64,000 bases of DNA from Toxoplasma gondii ME49 (Eukaryota; Apicomplexa; Conoidasida; Eucoccidiorida; Sarcocystidae). Made by a program: the position numbers and the translations under genes. The notes below the pieces were generated by a model, which worked only from the letters and a program-made list of their open reading frames with translations, had not been told where the DNA came from and did not search any database. Of the stretch, positions 24,973 through 37,898 are shown in pieces. Position 1 is the first letter of the stretch. Every line of letters begins with the position of its first letter. The stretch is taken from the NCBI RefSeq assembly GCF_000006565.2, contig NC_031475.1, positions 1,943,535 through 2,007,534 of the forward strand, read 5' to 3'.

Positions 24973-27900
24973 CCTTCATGGCACAACGCTCCTATAAGCT
25001 CGGGAGGAAGGCTGCGTCTAAGGGTGCAATGGAAACGCCCATGCGACGCTTGATCAAAAACCACAGGTAAACCGAAAGTGTAATTTTGAAGAATCTCTGG
25101 CGCCTGGCGACATCCACATGTCAACAGGGAGTACGCTCTGTAGGATGACACACGAAGGAACTGTCACCCTCTGAGACAAATACAGAGTTCCAGACGCAGG
25201 GACCTTAGACGCGTCTCTCTGTACTTGGAATCGTCTGCGGTCCATGTTTCGATCTGCGTCGATACGTTCATGGAAGGCGGATGAGATTCAATTTGAACAC
25301 AGGCACACGTAGCTTTAGATTACAGATGGGAGAAACCTTGTCTTCAGGGTGGATAAGGAATGAAAAAAGGGTGTAGCCTTATGCAGTTTTATTCAGTATG
25401 GGCATGGCGGCAAATGAATGCAATTCCTTCCCCCGTGTGCCTGAGGTTCCGGATACGCAAGGCTACGAACGGGGACAAACGAGCACGGCGTTGTTCACGA
25501 GTAGGGATGATCGTGAAGACCGCAGGTCTTTGAAGTCCGAAAAGAGCCGAAACGAACCCAGTTCTTGAATTGAAAGTGGACTGCGTGCGGTGCGGAGGAA
25601 AATCCTCGTAAAACCGAGGCGCGAAAACTCGGATCCCGCCCAACGGACGGCTCACCATTCTGACCGTTCTGGGAGGTAGCTATGTGGATCGTGAACAGAC
25701 TCCTTTTGTTCCGTTGAAGAAATGAGCACTCTTCTCCGCAAGTTCAACGAAGACGCTGCGTTCTCTGAGGAATTCAAGCGTTTTTTCGATGGCAGAAAGA
25801 GATATCCAGATGGCTTCCAGTGCAGGTACACCAGAACAAAGTCTGCGAAGATCTGCCACACAGGAAAACTTCAAGGCAGTGGATAACAAAAGAAGTAGGC
25901 CGGTGTGTCCGTAAGAGTTGCCACTGCCGTCTTCCCGGTTTGTGGTCGAAGATCATTCCACGGTGAAAGGCGCGGAAAAGCAACAGCGCCCCAGAGTGCT
26001 CTCCCCGAAACAGGCTCGGAGGCTGTAGAAAAGGAGCGTTCAGGGGCTTGCAGAGGCAAAGGCGATTGGAGTTTCACATTTCCAGAGTTCGACGTTTAGG
26101 CTTTTGCCTGGCACAGACGCAGCTTTGTCGTTGTTCTTTGCTGAGACGAAAATGCGGGGAATCCTGCGAAACTGCAGCACCAACTCGCTTGACGATTTTA
26201 CGCGGACTGAAGCCCTCTGGGATCCTTGCGGCATTGGGCAGGAAGATTCCGGAACGCGCGTGTACACATCGCTGTTTGTCAAGGAGATGTGGAGTCACGG
26301 GAGAACCGTTTGAAACGCACAAGCGGGGCTGCGGCTCGGAACTCGATGTTGAAAGGGAAATACTCGGCGGTTCAGGTCAGCAGAAGAGTCGGAGGTGTAA
26401 AGGTGGTGAAGTGTGCTCTCAAAACTGGCGTATCATCCAGGAGAGCCCGTGTTGGACTTTGTGTAAAAACGGATTTATAGATCTGTACACTCTAAATGGC
26501 AGTATTTGAAAGGAGGTCACCAGACCCGAAAGAAGGTGCGCGCCTATCCTTGTTTGTCGACGAAACACGCGAACATCTGCGAATGTAGAAAGAGAACTAC
26601 GCAGAGATATGCACTGTTGCGGGTTGAATTTTGTAGAGTCGATGAAAGGTGCTTGTTAAAAACGCAGGCTGAAGGCGATGATGAAAAACTCACATGCATA
26701 TATATCTTTAAATCGCGATGAAGGGAAATGAAGAAACCTTGACTGGCTTTCCGTGCCTCGTTTTTGACCCCTTTTGCCAGCGCCTCGAGTTTCTTCCGCT
26801 TTCATCCACACGTCTTTGCTCCTGTCCCACTGTCAACTCTTCTGGTGCTTTCGTGTGCCACCTGGTTTTTCTATGACAGAGGAGTCCTCTGTCGTCGCTT
26901 CTGCTCTTTAAGAGGAGAGAGGCAATCCCTCTGCAACTAAGCACTGTTCGTTAAAGCAGGCTAGCAACGTCGCCGAAGGGGAACCCGGTTTCATTCCTTT
27001 AGTATTGGTGTGTTTTCCAGAACCTTTGAACTTATGCTTGGGTTTGAGGCTTCTCAGAGGAGAAGGAATTACCACTTAATAGCGATGTAACTGATTCACT
27101 CTCTGGAGAAATATCAAACCACGATGAGATGTTTGTCCCCGAGGAAGAAGAGAAACGATGAAAGAAGCGAAAGAAACTTGAGTTTCTGCGACAGCGAGTG
27201 TCTGTCCTGTGTGGCCTCTGCAAGGGGGCTGCTTTAGCCTTGGGCGGAATTGGAGAACTTTCTGGATAAAAGTTTGAGACGCCTTGCTCCAAGCAGACTA
27301 TGAGGGAAAACAGCAACTTCCGAAGCAGCTTGAAACACGCTTTCGCAAGCTGTCGCGCCCCTCGCGTGGCGCGCGTTTCTTGAGTTAACCCTCCTTTGCA
27401 CCACGAGCACGCATCTTTCTCTGGAACTCGACACAAATCCTTCGCCGTCGGCAACACTAGATTCTTCAGAGGGAACTCTATAAGGCCTGCTGTTCTGAGA
27501 AACAGTTTCTCTCGTGAGAAATGCTGCGCCCTAGAACGCCAGGGACAGCACTCAAATGCACTGACAATGAACCCGACCAGTACATTTCTGGTCCTTCCAC
27601 TCCCGCTTTCTTATCCTCAAATCTCAAATTGAACACATTGATCCCATCCAAGTCGCGCATCATGACGTCAGAGAAGTCAGCGACGTTAACGCCGTCAGTG
27701 CTCATTCTTAACGGTGATGAATCGAGGTCCCGTGTGCCAAACTAAATTTCGCTATATGGTTGCCACGACAGTGAATCTACAACGACTTCTCACGAGGGTG
27801 TTGCCTGCTTCTTTTTTTCAGCCAAAGTGCACGGTCATTCAGAGTCTAAACAAATGAACAAAGAGAAAAGCGAAATCCGAAAACAGTTTGTGAAATTTTT

Positions 27901-30400
27901 GAGGGCCATGCAGCTCGGCACCTCTGAGCCTCCTGTTGCCAGGTTTGACTCGTTTTCACAAATACGCAAAAACAATGAACAGTTTGCGATGTTCTCAAAT
28001 GCCCTTGACCCTCTGGCACCGACAAACAAGATCATAGAAACAGACTGTATAGGCCACCACCACGCACGATACTGGTTCTGTTGTTTTGTGCGCAGCTGAT
28101 CCACGATAAGTGATTTCGACACACATCGCTATATGTCTGCTACAAAAAAGCCTTGGTTTTGTCCAGCAATTTTGTCGAACGCAGCATTAGCATTAACTGG
28201 CGTGAACTCGAGCAAAGACGGGGGTGATTTCGGACAACTGGACTGCCGATTTGTCAACCGTTTCTCTGAATTAAGCAAGCGAGAGGGCAGCACTCGGTGA
28301 TGAGGTGGATGCTCACCAGAAGTGACTCTCTACAGGCTTACCCGCTTCCTATCAGACTGTTACGTCTACAACAATCTAAAACGTTTACCAAATCGTTTTA
28401 TTCACTGATGTTAGCGACTGTTTTCCCCCGTCCACCTCTCGACAGAGGCATGAGTCGCTGTGGAACTGCCGGTACGAATTCCTAACGGGGTTTTCAAATG
28501 GATAAGTTGAAAACTACTTTGCTTGTAAATACCGAAGTCTGCGACACTAGATGTGAGAGAGTGTCCTGTTTCTTGACTCGGTGTTGGTGTAGTATCTTAA
28601 AAGAATGGAATGCCGTTTACCACAACAGCTGTCGATGCGTGATGCAGGATCCTGCACTGTGTAGTTGAGACCGAATAAACAGAGAGACATAAGCGTCTCT
28701 TTGGCCTTCGGAATGTAATTTCATGAACACCTACCTCTGCATCCTTCTTTTTCCGCTGCTGTGATCTTGCAGCGAGCTAAAGGGACTGAAGGAACTCTTG
28801 ACTGGCACTTTTACGTTTATGTAAACGACAAAAAGGCAGCACGACTTAAGAGTCCGAGGGAATTCCCGTGTGAAGTCCAACTTCATCACTCTTCCCACCT
28901 GCTGGGTCGCCGTGGTTCTTTGCCAGGAAATTCTGTTTTCTGTGACCGGATGTAAGCCCTACGATCGCGGAACGACCACCCACGCACCGTGCTCAAAACC
29001 GTCTGGTTTCAACGAACAGTTGGCGAAAGGTTGTCTTTACAACTGTGCATGAATGTTCACTTCAACACACTTTGTTCCAGTTCGTTGTGGTCTCCTGGCA
29101 GTTTCCGGCACTTCGCCGCGAAAAACAAAGTTACGTTCCTTATTGTGGCACTGGAAACTGTCGGCTTCTGCGAAGCGAGAAACGTAGAGAAAACCCCGAC
29201 ACACAGGAACATCCTTTTATTCTGAGAGCAGAATGGCAGACTGCTGACGGACTTCGCGACTCTCTTCTCCGGCGGCTCCTCCACGAGGAAATTCCAATTC
29301 GCAACCGAGAGAATATCGAGACCGGACAAAAAACCGTTAGAATCCGGTCGTCAAAACCCTTGAAAGAGACAGAGCGCTGGTTCCAAGCGAGAGCCTGCTG
29401 CGTTGTGTAAATTCACTTCTAGAACGTTTGATACGCGTGTGCGTACGGCGAGCTCTGCGAAAGCGTATACACTGGGAATCCGAAGTTTCCATTTTATTCT
29501 ACCTTGTTCTGACGGGTAAGGACACTTCGAGTTGATTACTACTGATTCACAGCTCAGCGTCCTTTAGCAGCGAGAGAGACGACCAGTCAAATTCCAGGGG
29601 GGTCAGAACCATCGTCCTCGGAGCCGTCATCTCTTCTGTGACAGGACTATCAGCAATCATGGTTTCTGGGGACTCCAGACTACGAAAAGACTACCGATTC
29701 GGATGTTTAAAGTGTTTTTCTAGTGGATCTCAGTTCTACTGTGGGAGAGTGGCTTTTGAGAACAGCTGGTATTTATCTGCGAGTCTGCTTCAGGCACCTG
29801 GCTTCCATTATCAAGCTACCGGTATGGAAGAAACGACGTTTGTCTTTGCGTGTCGGTCTGTTTCGCTGTCGTCGAGAAACGGTCCGCATTCTAAAGACGA
29901 AGAAAAAAAAAGATAGAAAATGGGGAAAAGTACCTCGCATGCAATGTGTCTTCCCGTGGCTGTGGTTTCTCTCTGTGAAACTCTTCGTTCAGAAGTGCAG
30001 GAATGTTGAGGTCTGTGAATTCACCTGTAAGGGAAGAGAGAGGCTACACAGAGACCACTGTGTTGACAGCACGATATTTCTCTCCGGCGAGTCGAGAGAA
30101 AACGGAAAATCGCAAAGATCGCAAAGCGTTAGAGAGAGAACGAAGTCTACCGGAGATACGCAGTGTGTGGAGTGAGCACGACCGAGAATTCACAGCCAGT
30201 GGAAACCTTGTCGGATGATACGCACAGGGATCTGAGACACACCAAGAAGCCCATAAACACACATCCCCACACCACAACAGAGAGGTGTGTTGAGTAGAAC
30301 AGTAAAAATGTTGAAGAAGCACAACTCAAAAACAAAAGAAGAAAAACAACTGCCACCGTTCAAGAGAAAAAACACTGCCTCGACCACCCCCAAAACTTCT
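24973..30400. other. Spacer between the dynein 5' end and the RPT6 3' end; no supported gene
   Basis: About 5.4 kb. It must hold the dynein promoter/5' UTR and the RPT6 3' UTR, since both genes are read on the minus strand. Only short ORFs of 60-150 codons occur, on both strands, and none shows a domain I recognise. The part between about 27.4 and 29.4 kb is visibly less repetitive than its surroundings and carries protein-like ORFs on both strands (see findings). No (TA)n tract lies inside 22,690-30,500, unlike the flanking introns. Confidence 0.6.
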
Positions 30401-31293
30401 CTACTTCCACAATTTACGGAGTGACATGTTCTTCTCCGCATCCTTCTTCATAACCTGCACCAAGGCAACGTACACACACACACACACCTCCAACAAAATA
30501 GAATTCTTTCTATACCTACAAATATATATATATATATACCGATTGATGTCCGTAACTAGAAATTGATTCAAAGAGACTGAAAACCTATCCACAGATTTAC
30601 ATATTCATATATGCATATATATATATATATATATATCTTATACGTATGTAGGTGGACGTTGACTACGTGGACGCTATGAGATTGACCACACTGCCAAGAG
30701 GTTCATGCTGAAATTCTTTCGACGTCTTTTAAAAAGCGTCCAAGCCTGTAAGGAGTCTCTTTGTCGAACGGTTGTCACAAGACGACCGTCGGTTCCTCCC
30801 ACAGAACACCCCAGAACTGGGCAAGGCTTTGCTGTCACAGTTGCGCACTTTGCCTCCACTTTCAACAAGTCCCACGAGAAGCCGTACCGCTGGCTGCGCA
30901 TGTGAGTACGTTTCACCGTCATTATATATATATATATGTACATGTATATGCACGCATCGGCAGGTATGAAGGAGGGACGAGCCGGATCTCCGAGACTTGA
31001 GATGGAGGGAAGGAGAAACTTGCCAGAAGAACGAGACAAGAAAACACTGGGAGACAAGCTTCTTGAACGCGGCATTTGCTCGAACTCGCACACCCAGAAA
31101 GGTCAGGTCCAGTTAAACGAGACGTACGCGCCAGGCGAGAAACGAACTTGAACAACAGCCATACCAATCGAAGGAGGATTCAACCACTAGATGTTTCAAA
31201 GAGTGCGGCTCTCTCTATACACGCAGATATACGAATATGGATACGCACACATATATGTGAACATATCTATCTGTATCTATATCTGTTGCTCTT

Positions 31294-31332
<39 letters not shown>

Positions 31333-34300
31333 GCGTATAAATCTGTACTTGAGTATGTATACCAACACCTTGATATCGAGACAGATTTGAGCATGCGACT
31401 TGATCGAGTACTGGGCTTTACCGGAATAAACTCGAGCGAAACGCACACGAACTTACCTTCGCGACAGCCATCTCAAAGTCTTCTTGTGTAACAAACATAC
31501 GCCGTTCTCTCAGCGCAAACATTCCGGCTTCTGTGCAGACAGCCTGCGCACAGAAGCAGCCGAGAAAAAGCGCGGAGATACTCAGTGAGAAGACAGCCAG
31601 CTCTGCAGAGTCTAACGGGATGTTAGACCAAACACTTGCGAAAGAAGAAACAGCTTGGATGAGTCCACAGCAGCGGATCCACGTCTCTCAAAGCTGCGAA
31701 TGGGGCAGCAGCTGAGGCACCGCCAAATAGAGCCTGTGCGCAGCAAGGGGAAGGAGCTGGCACAGGCGTCCTGTGTAAAAGACGACAGCGACAAAAGGCA
31801 AGCAGAAAGGAACGAAGAAACGGAGAGAAACCGCAAAAAGAGAGAACCAGAAACGTGGTAAAGATGAAGAGAAAGACAAGACACCTGCGGTGTATGTACA
31901 CTCTCACCTTGACTTCGGCTCCCGACGATCCGTTCATTTCCTGGGCAATTTTCCGCATGTCGATTCCACGCATCAAATTCATCTTCCGACTGTGAATCTT
32001 CAGAATCTCCGTACGCGCCTGACGAGGACGAAACGTCGTGAAATACAGTTGCGCATTTACGCGACCAAGTAACCACACAAACGCTTTCTACACACACCCG
32101 AAGAAGTATATATGTATATATATACATGCACAAGTTTATACATATATATATATATATATATAATATGTAGAGATATACATGCAGAGCTGCACGTCAGCAT
32201 ACACGCGCTAGATGCACATATAAAAGGAAATTGCATGCGCAGGGGACTCCTGTGAGGCTCGACTCCGGCGTTTGACCGAAGAGAAGCCTACGACACCTGG
32301 CTGGCTGTGAACGGATGTAGGCTGAGACCGAGAAAGCCGCCAAGAGCATGCGTTTTATTTTTTCGCATGCATCTTTCCCTTCTCCCACTGTCTAACATAC
32401 AATGGCAGGTTCACACGTAGGTGCGGAAGTGACGGAATATAAACATGGACACACACGTATGTTTTCTTGCTGGTGTTGAAACTTGCACCTTTGGGTAAGG
32501 AAGGAAATCGAGGGATGAATTTTCCATTTGCTTTGAAAGAGGCACGTTGAGTGACTGAGGAGAAGCCGTTAGGCAAAGCTGTTTCGTGAGGAGTCAAAGC
32601 TAGGGAAAGAGCGTCAAGAGCGCGACGCGTAGAGGAACACCGGCGTGGAAAGAGAACGACGTTTTGTGAAGAGATCGAGGAAAAAGTTGACCTTGGAAGG
32701 CAAGAGTTTGACAGAACTCACGTCGACATTTGGGTTCGGGAATTCGATTTTGCGGTCGATGCGTCCAGGGCGAAGGAGCGCGTCGTCGAGGATGTCGATT
32801 CTGTTCGTGCACATAATCACCTGGAGAACACGAAGAAAAGAAAAGAAAGGAAAAAAGGGGAAATTCAGCGGATGTGCGCGCCTCTTCTGAAAACGGCAAA
32901 AAGAGTTGACAACGGTGCCTCTTGGTGTTCGTCACTTTTGCCGTTTCTTTCTCCCCCCCACTCTTTCCGCTTCCTCTCTCTCTCTCTTTGTCTCTGTCTG
33001 TCTCGCTTGCACTCTTTGCTCTTTGATACGCGTCGTTCTCTCTCTCTTCTTTCCTCGGACTTCGTCTCTCTCGCCCCCCCCCCACTGCTCTCGCCCAGTT
33101 CCTTGACGCGTTCCTCTCTTTCTCTCTCGGTTTTCTCTTTTTCTCCTTTTCTTCTGTTCTACCTTGATGTTTTGCGTGGACTCGAAACCGTCGAGTTGGT
33201 TGAGCAGCTCCATCATGGTGCGTTGGACCTCGGAGTCGCCATGTTCGCCCTCAGTTCGCTGGCTTCCAATGCTGTCGATTTCGTCCATGAAGATGATGCT
33301 CGGCGCATGTTCGCGGGCCATCACGAACAACTCTCTCACCATTCGACTGCCTTCGCCAATGTACTTCTGCACCAGTTCGCCTCCACTCACGCGAATGAAT
33401 GTGCAGTCTGTATGGTGAGCGACCGCTCGAGCGAGCAGCGTCTTCCCCGTCCCCGGCGGTCCGTACAGCAAAACGCCCTGCAGCGCGAAAGAGACAGCAG
33501 ACTCGCGGCGAGATTTCGTGGAGATACGCACCGACGCAGCGTCGAACGGAGCAGAAAGGCTTCGCGTTCTTCTCAGAACAAAAGTCGCGACTGGCGGCGC
33601 CAGTCGCCGAGACCTACGCACCGGACTGGGATTCCGGAGCTGAACGGCGCTCTTCAGAAACAGAGAGAAAGAGAAGGTCAGAGAAAAAACTGCGCGACAC
33701 GAAGCGAGAGAACGAGAGCGAGAGAACGAGAGAGAGCGAGCGAGAGATGGAAAACGATGTCGCGAGTGCTCTGCGAAACGTCTGTCGCTGCACTGACTCC
33801 CGCCTCACCTTCGGCTGGGAGATGCCCAGGCTTTCGAAGAGCTCTGGATGCTTGATAGGCAGTTCAATCACTTCTTTCACCTCCTTCACTTGCTGCTCCA
33901 AGCCGCCGACCATCTCGTAGGTGCTTTCCGGTACTTTCTCCACTTTCATCAGAGAGACCAAAGGGTCGATTTTCGTCGGAAGAATCTTGTGGAGCCTGTA
34001 GCTGTCGTTCAGCAGTGCCACACGGGTGTTGACTGTGCACTGAGACAAGTCAATGTTCTTCGCGACGTCAACAACGTACTTGCCCTCCGGATTGACCTGA
34101 ACGGAGATGCGCGCCCGGGAGACAAGAGCGAAGAAGGCGAGTAAGGGGAGAAAAAAGACAGAGAAGACAGAGAAGAGAGAGAAGAGCGAAGAAAGAGAGA
34201 GAAGAACGAAGAAAGAGAGCGAGAAGCACAAAGGATGGATGAGCGGAGACAGGAGAGAAGGAAGAGAAGAAGGGAGGGGAGGAAACGCAGTGAATGGAGC

Positions 34301-35632
34301 AGAGGAGGCAGAAAGGGGGAGGGAGAAGAAGTGCAGAGGAAGGAAGTGAAGAGGAAATGAGAAAACGAAGAGCGAAGAGAAGATCATGAACAGAGAGAAA
34401 TGACACAGAGAGAAGCCGCCGAAAGAACGCGACGTGAAAAGACGAGAAACCAAGGCAGACGAGAAACGACACAATCGGATCGTTACGCGTCGGAGCCTCA
34501 GGTGTTTCCTCCTGGAAAAAAGAGGCCTCTCGTTTCTTCGCAAGTCCAGAGAAACCACCCTTTTTTTGAGGCATAAAAGCAAGAACGGAGACGCCGCAAA
34601 GGAGCAGATGCGCGTTGAAATGCCGCGGAAAAAACGAAGACTTTCTCTTGCATCTTTTTCCAGAGAGACTCACCTTGACAAGAACTTTGTTACGGCCCAT
34701 CACCTTGACAACCTCGCCCACATAGCTGCCAGGCTCGAGCAACACCTGGAGCTCATCGCGGAGTTCTCGCACTGAAGGAAGATAAAAAATACTTTCCAGA
34801 GTCCCCTTTTACGCGCTCGTTCGCCGCGTACTGTTCCATCTTCAACCGCTTGTTGAAAGAAGACAACGTGTTTTTTCCACTTTGCAACGTGCGAGTTACC
34901 ACGAAAAAACAAGAACAGACGCCCTCGAGGTACAGAGAAAACGGCGCCTTCCGTTCCCCAATCTCCAGGAAACAGCTGTCGAGTCGTTCAGGTTTCACGA
35001 AACGCGGTTGCCACTGAGAGAAAAGAGAAAGTGCCTTTCCTGTTTGCCGCGCGTTCGAACAGTCCCCGAAGACACACACACACACACACACACATGCCCT
35101 CCTGCCTCTGTCGTCCTTCCTCGAAAATGGTTTCTCAGACGAGGATCCTTTCTCTCTGATGCAGCTCGACACTGAGACACTGCCGTTCCTCGCGAGCTTC
35201 TCTCTCCTCGCTCCCCCGAGTAATTCTATCCAAGGCGACAGAGGGAGCTGCACAGAAAGGACGGGTATCATAAGGAGAGCGCCTCTGTCTGTCTACCAGG
35301 TCCTTCTCTTCTTTTTCCTGTTCCCTCGTCTCAATCCACTTCTTCGTTTGCGTCTCTGCAGGTTCGCGTCGTTTTCTCTTCGTCCTCTCTCTCCTTCTGT
35401 GTCTTCAAGACTCGCTCGCTTTTCCACCGAAGCTCCTTCGTCTTCGTTGCCTACCTTTCGCGTTCAGTTCGTTCCGCTGAGCCTCAAGACGTCGCTTGTC
35501 TTGTGTTTTCGCGTTGATGACTCTCTGCAAGTTATCGATTTTCTGCTCGTAGTAGGTCTGAAGTCCGGAGCTCGGGCCGTCTTCGCCTTCTGTCGCACAT
35601 GGCGGCCGGAGAGGTCCTGCGAGAGCAGACAT
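30401..35632 (-). CDS. RPT6: 26S proteasome regulatory particle AAA-ATPase RPT6 (PSMC5/SUG1 type)
   Basis: One of six ATPases of the 19S base ring, which unfolds ubiquitinated substrates and opens the 20S gate. Complete 8-exon model on the minus strand: 35455-35632, 34674-34771, 33809-34096, 33163-33477, 32722-32820, 31908-32018, 31457-31543, 30401-30454. It gives 409 residues, against about 406 in human PSMC5. Motifs: N-terminal coiled coil (about 27-66) with [15 protein letters not shown]-fold stretch [18 protein letters not shown], Walker A GPPGTGKT (194-201), Walker B IIFMDEID (about 249-256), second region of homology [20 protein letters not shown]. The C-terminal [12 protein letters not shown] is the RPT6-specific tail, which separates it from RPT1-5. 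Every intron is GT-AG and only one junction splits a codon (AAAG|TG, Val60). The start is the first ATG in frame (35,630-35,632). Introns hold (TA)n tracts and long purine runs on the plus strand. Confidence 0.97.
31297..31329. repeat. (TA)n microsatellite, RPT6 intron
   Basis: Uninterrupted TA dinucleotides in the last RPT6 intron (30,455-31,456). Smaller tracts lie at about 30,522-30,538, 30,612-30,636 and 30,925-30,940 in the same intron. Confidence 0.88.
32104..32163. repeat. TATA-rich microsatellite, RPT6 intron
   Basis: Two TA blocks separated by TGCACAAGTTTA in the intron 32,019-32,721. Confidence 0.82.
34110..34430. repeat. Purine-rich low-complexity tract, RPT6 intron
   Basis: About 320 bp of AGAGAAGA-type sequence on the plus strand (almost pure pyrimidine on the sense strand), in the intron 34,097-34,673. 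Confidence 0.72.
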
Positions 35633-37217
35633 CTTGTTTTCTGCTACCACAGCAAGCCAATAAGCGCGACCGGAGCATTATCTCCGGTGAAACATACATC
35701 CCCCTTCACCTGCCTTCACGCAGACGCCTGGTCACTCGAACGGACGGTTTTCTACGAAGACACGGCGAATTTGTGCGCGTACATGCGCAGGAAAAGGCAG
35801 GAAGACGGGGGCGTCAGTCGACTTCAGGGCGCCGGAGAGGAAGGATGGAAGCGGAAGAAGAAACTTTGCAGGAACGAGAGAGAAGCAAGGAAGCAAAGGA
35901 AAAGGTGCGCACAGCGCGGAGGCCGGCGCCGGAAGTGGGAGAATCTAGGAAAGAAAGAGAAACTCGGAAGAAACGGCGTGGATCCCAGACAGAGAAGAAT
36001 CCACCTGCCTTGAAACGAACTGAGAAGGCGCCCTGACGAATCTTGAGTGTGTACGTACACCCGAGGAGAACGGGAGAAAAGCGATTTTTTGCCGGACAGA
36101 AACCTCGAACTTTTGACTTTTCCTGTCTGCATGCGCGCACGCCGGAAGTCCCTGGACGAGCTCGCCTCCGCTCTACGCGGACTAGTTCATCCGCGGAAAC
36201 GGAGAGTCCTCACAAAATCAGACTGATTTTTCCTCCGGATTCGCGCCTTCCTTCTCTCCGTCTCGTCTTTGCTTCACAGACGGAGGGAGAGCCACCGGCG
36301 GCGCACAGTGACAGCTTCAGTCAACGAAGATCCTTTAAAAGAGAAAGAGGAAGACGCAACGTTTGTCTCTAGAGGAAGGAAAGAGCTGCACAACCTGGTG
36401 GACTCGCAACGGCGTCTTTGCGATTGCACTCACGCTGTGTGTGATGTGAGTGGAGGGAGAGAAGACACGCGAGACGCTGCCCGGTTTCAGCGTCGAAAAA
36501 GGAGGAGTTTTTCCGGTGTTTTCACCTGCAAAGAGGCTTCAAGAGAAAGGAAAGTATGTCGTCGACCTTCGCTCCGAGCGAGGATATCCAAACAAGGAGG
36601 CAAGAATTACAACAGAAAACCGACAGAGACGGATTTCCACTCCTGCAGACAGTCCCGGCGGCCATACAGAGGGAGGACGGAGAGCCGTCGGTGTGCACAT
36701 GCAGTCTCCTGTTTGTGAGGAAAACCTTCTTTTACAGAAGACGTCTTGGTCCGCTCAAAACGCCTGTGTGTGAGGTGAGTTTGTTTTTTCGTGAGAAAAG
36801 CTGTTTCTGACTCTCCGTCCTCCTCCTAGTCCTTCGAAGGCGCCTCGCACACCGCATCGCCTTCCTCGGTCGCCTCGTGTCTCCTCGTTGGAGAGCACTG
36901 GAGACAAGCGTCTTCTCTCCCCCTTTCATTCGCGGCATTTCGCCAGTGTCTCTTTTCGGAGCTTTTTCTCTCGCCTTTCCTCCTTTCTTCTGGAAGAGGC
37001 AGAGCAAAACGTCCTGCAGCTGGTTCGGCCTCGAGAGCGACCGGTCGATTCTCAGGCCTCGTCCTGCGCGGCTCTGGACTGTCGCGTCCGTTGTCTGCCT
37101 CGGAAGTCCTTCTCTCCCTGTCGCTCCTCGAGTCGACTTGCTCTCTTCTAGAAGAAGACAGGCCGCCTCGAGTGCGTCTCGCTTCCTCTCCTCTCTTTCT
37201 CCTCTCTGTCTCTGAAG
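35633..37217. promoter_or_regulatory. Divergent promoter/5' UTR region shared by RPT6 and MSH2
   Basis: About 1.6 kb lies between the two start codons, which point away from each other, so both promoters must be here. A TGCATGC palindrome lies at 36,128-36,134 and a GAGACGC-like element at about 36,470-36,480. Both resemble coccidian promoter motifs, but the first is common across the whole window, so neither is proven functional. The short ORFs seen here are compositional. Confidence 0.55.
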
Positions 37218-37862
37218 ATGTTTTCAAGTTTTTCGCGGGGCGGCGCGTCCGCCTCGGGAGACGCTTCAGATTTGTCTCCTGATGTGAACGAAGTCGACTT
37301 AGACGAAGTGCTCTGTGCAGTGGAATTTGGAAAACCTGAGAGCGGGAGAAATGTCGGAGCAGGAGTGAGTGTCGTTGGAGTCTGCCTCTTCGACCGGCGC
37401 GCGTTCAAGATCCAGTTCTGCGAATTCTCCACCACAAACGACCTCGCGGTTCTCGAGGGCCTGCTGCTGCAGGTGAGCAGACAGACAACGAATGATTGAC
37501 TGTCCGTACACGCTGCTGCAGTCCGAGACAGCGCCGGAGAGCCGTGGCGACTTCCAGCAGATTCAGCGGATGCAGCGAATCCGACCATTCTGGAAAAGAA
37601 ACGTCAACAGGATGCAGAGAAGGTTCGAGCGTCAAAGAGGCGCTCACGACCCTCTCCACCGACTCCCACAGCTGTACATACACCTCAGGGATGAGTGAGA
37701 GACGGCGACAGCTTGTCTTCGCTGCGCAACTCTCATAGTCTCCACACCTATCTAAAAGAGATAAACGCTATGCTTATGCATATATATATATATATATATA
37801 TATCTAGATGTATGTATATATATATATCTAGATGTATGTATGTATATATATATATATATCTA

Positions 37863-37898
<36 letters not shown>

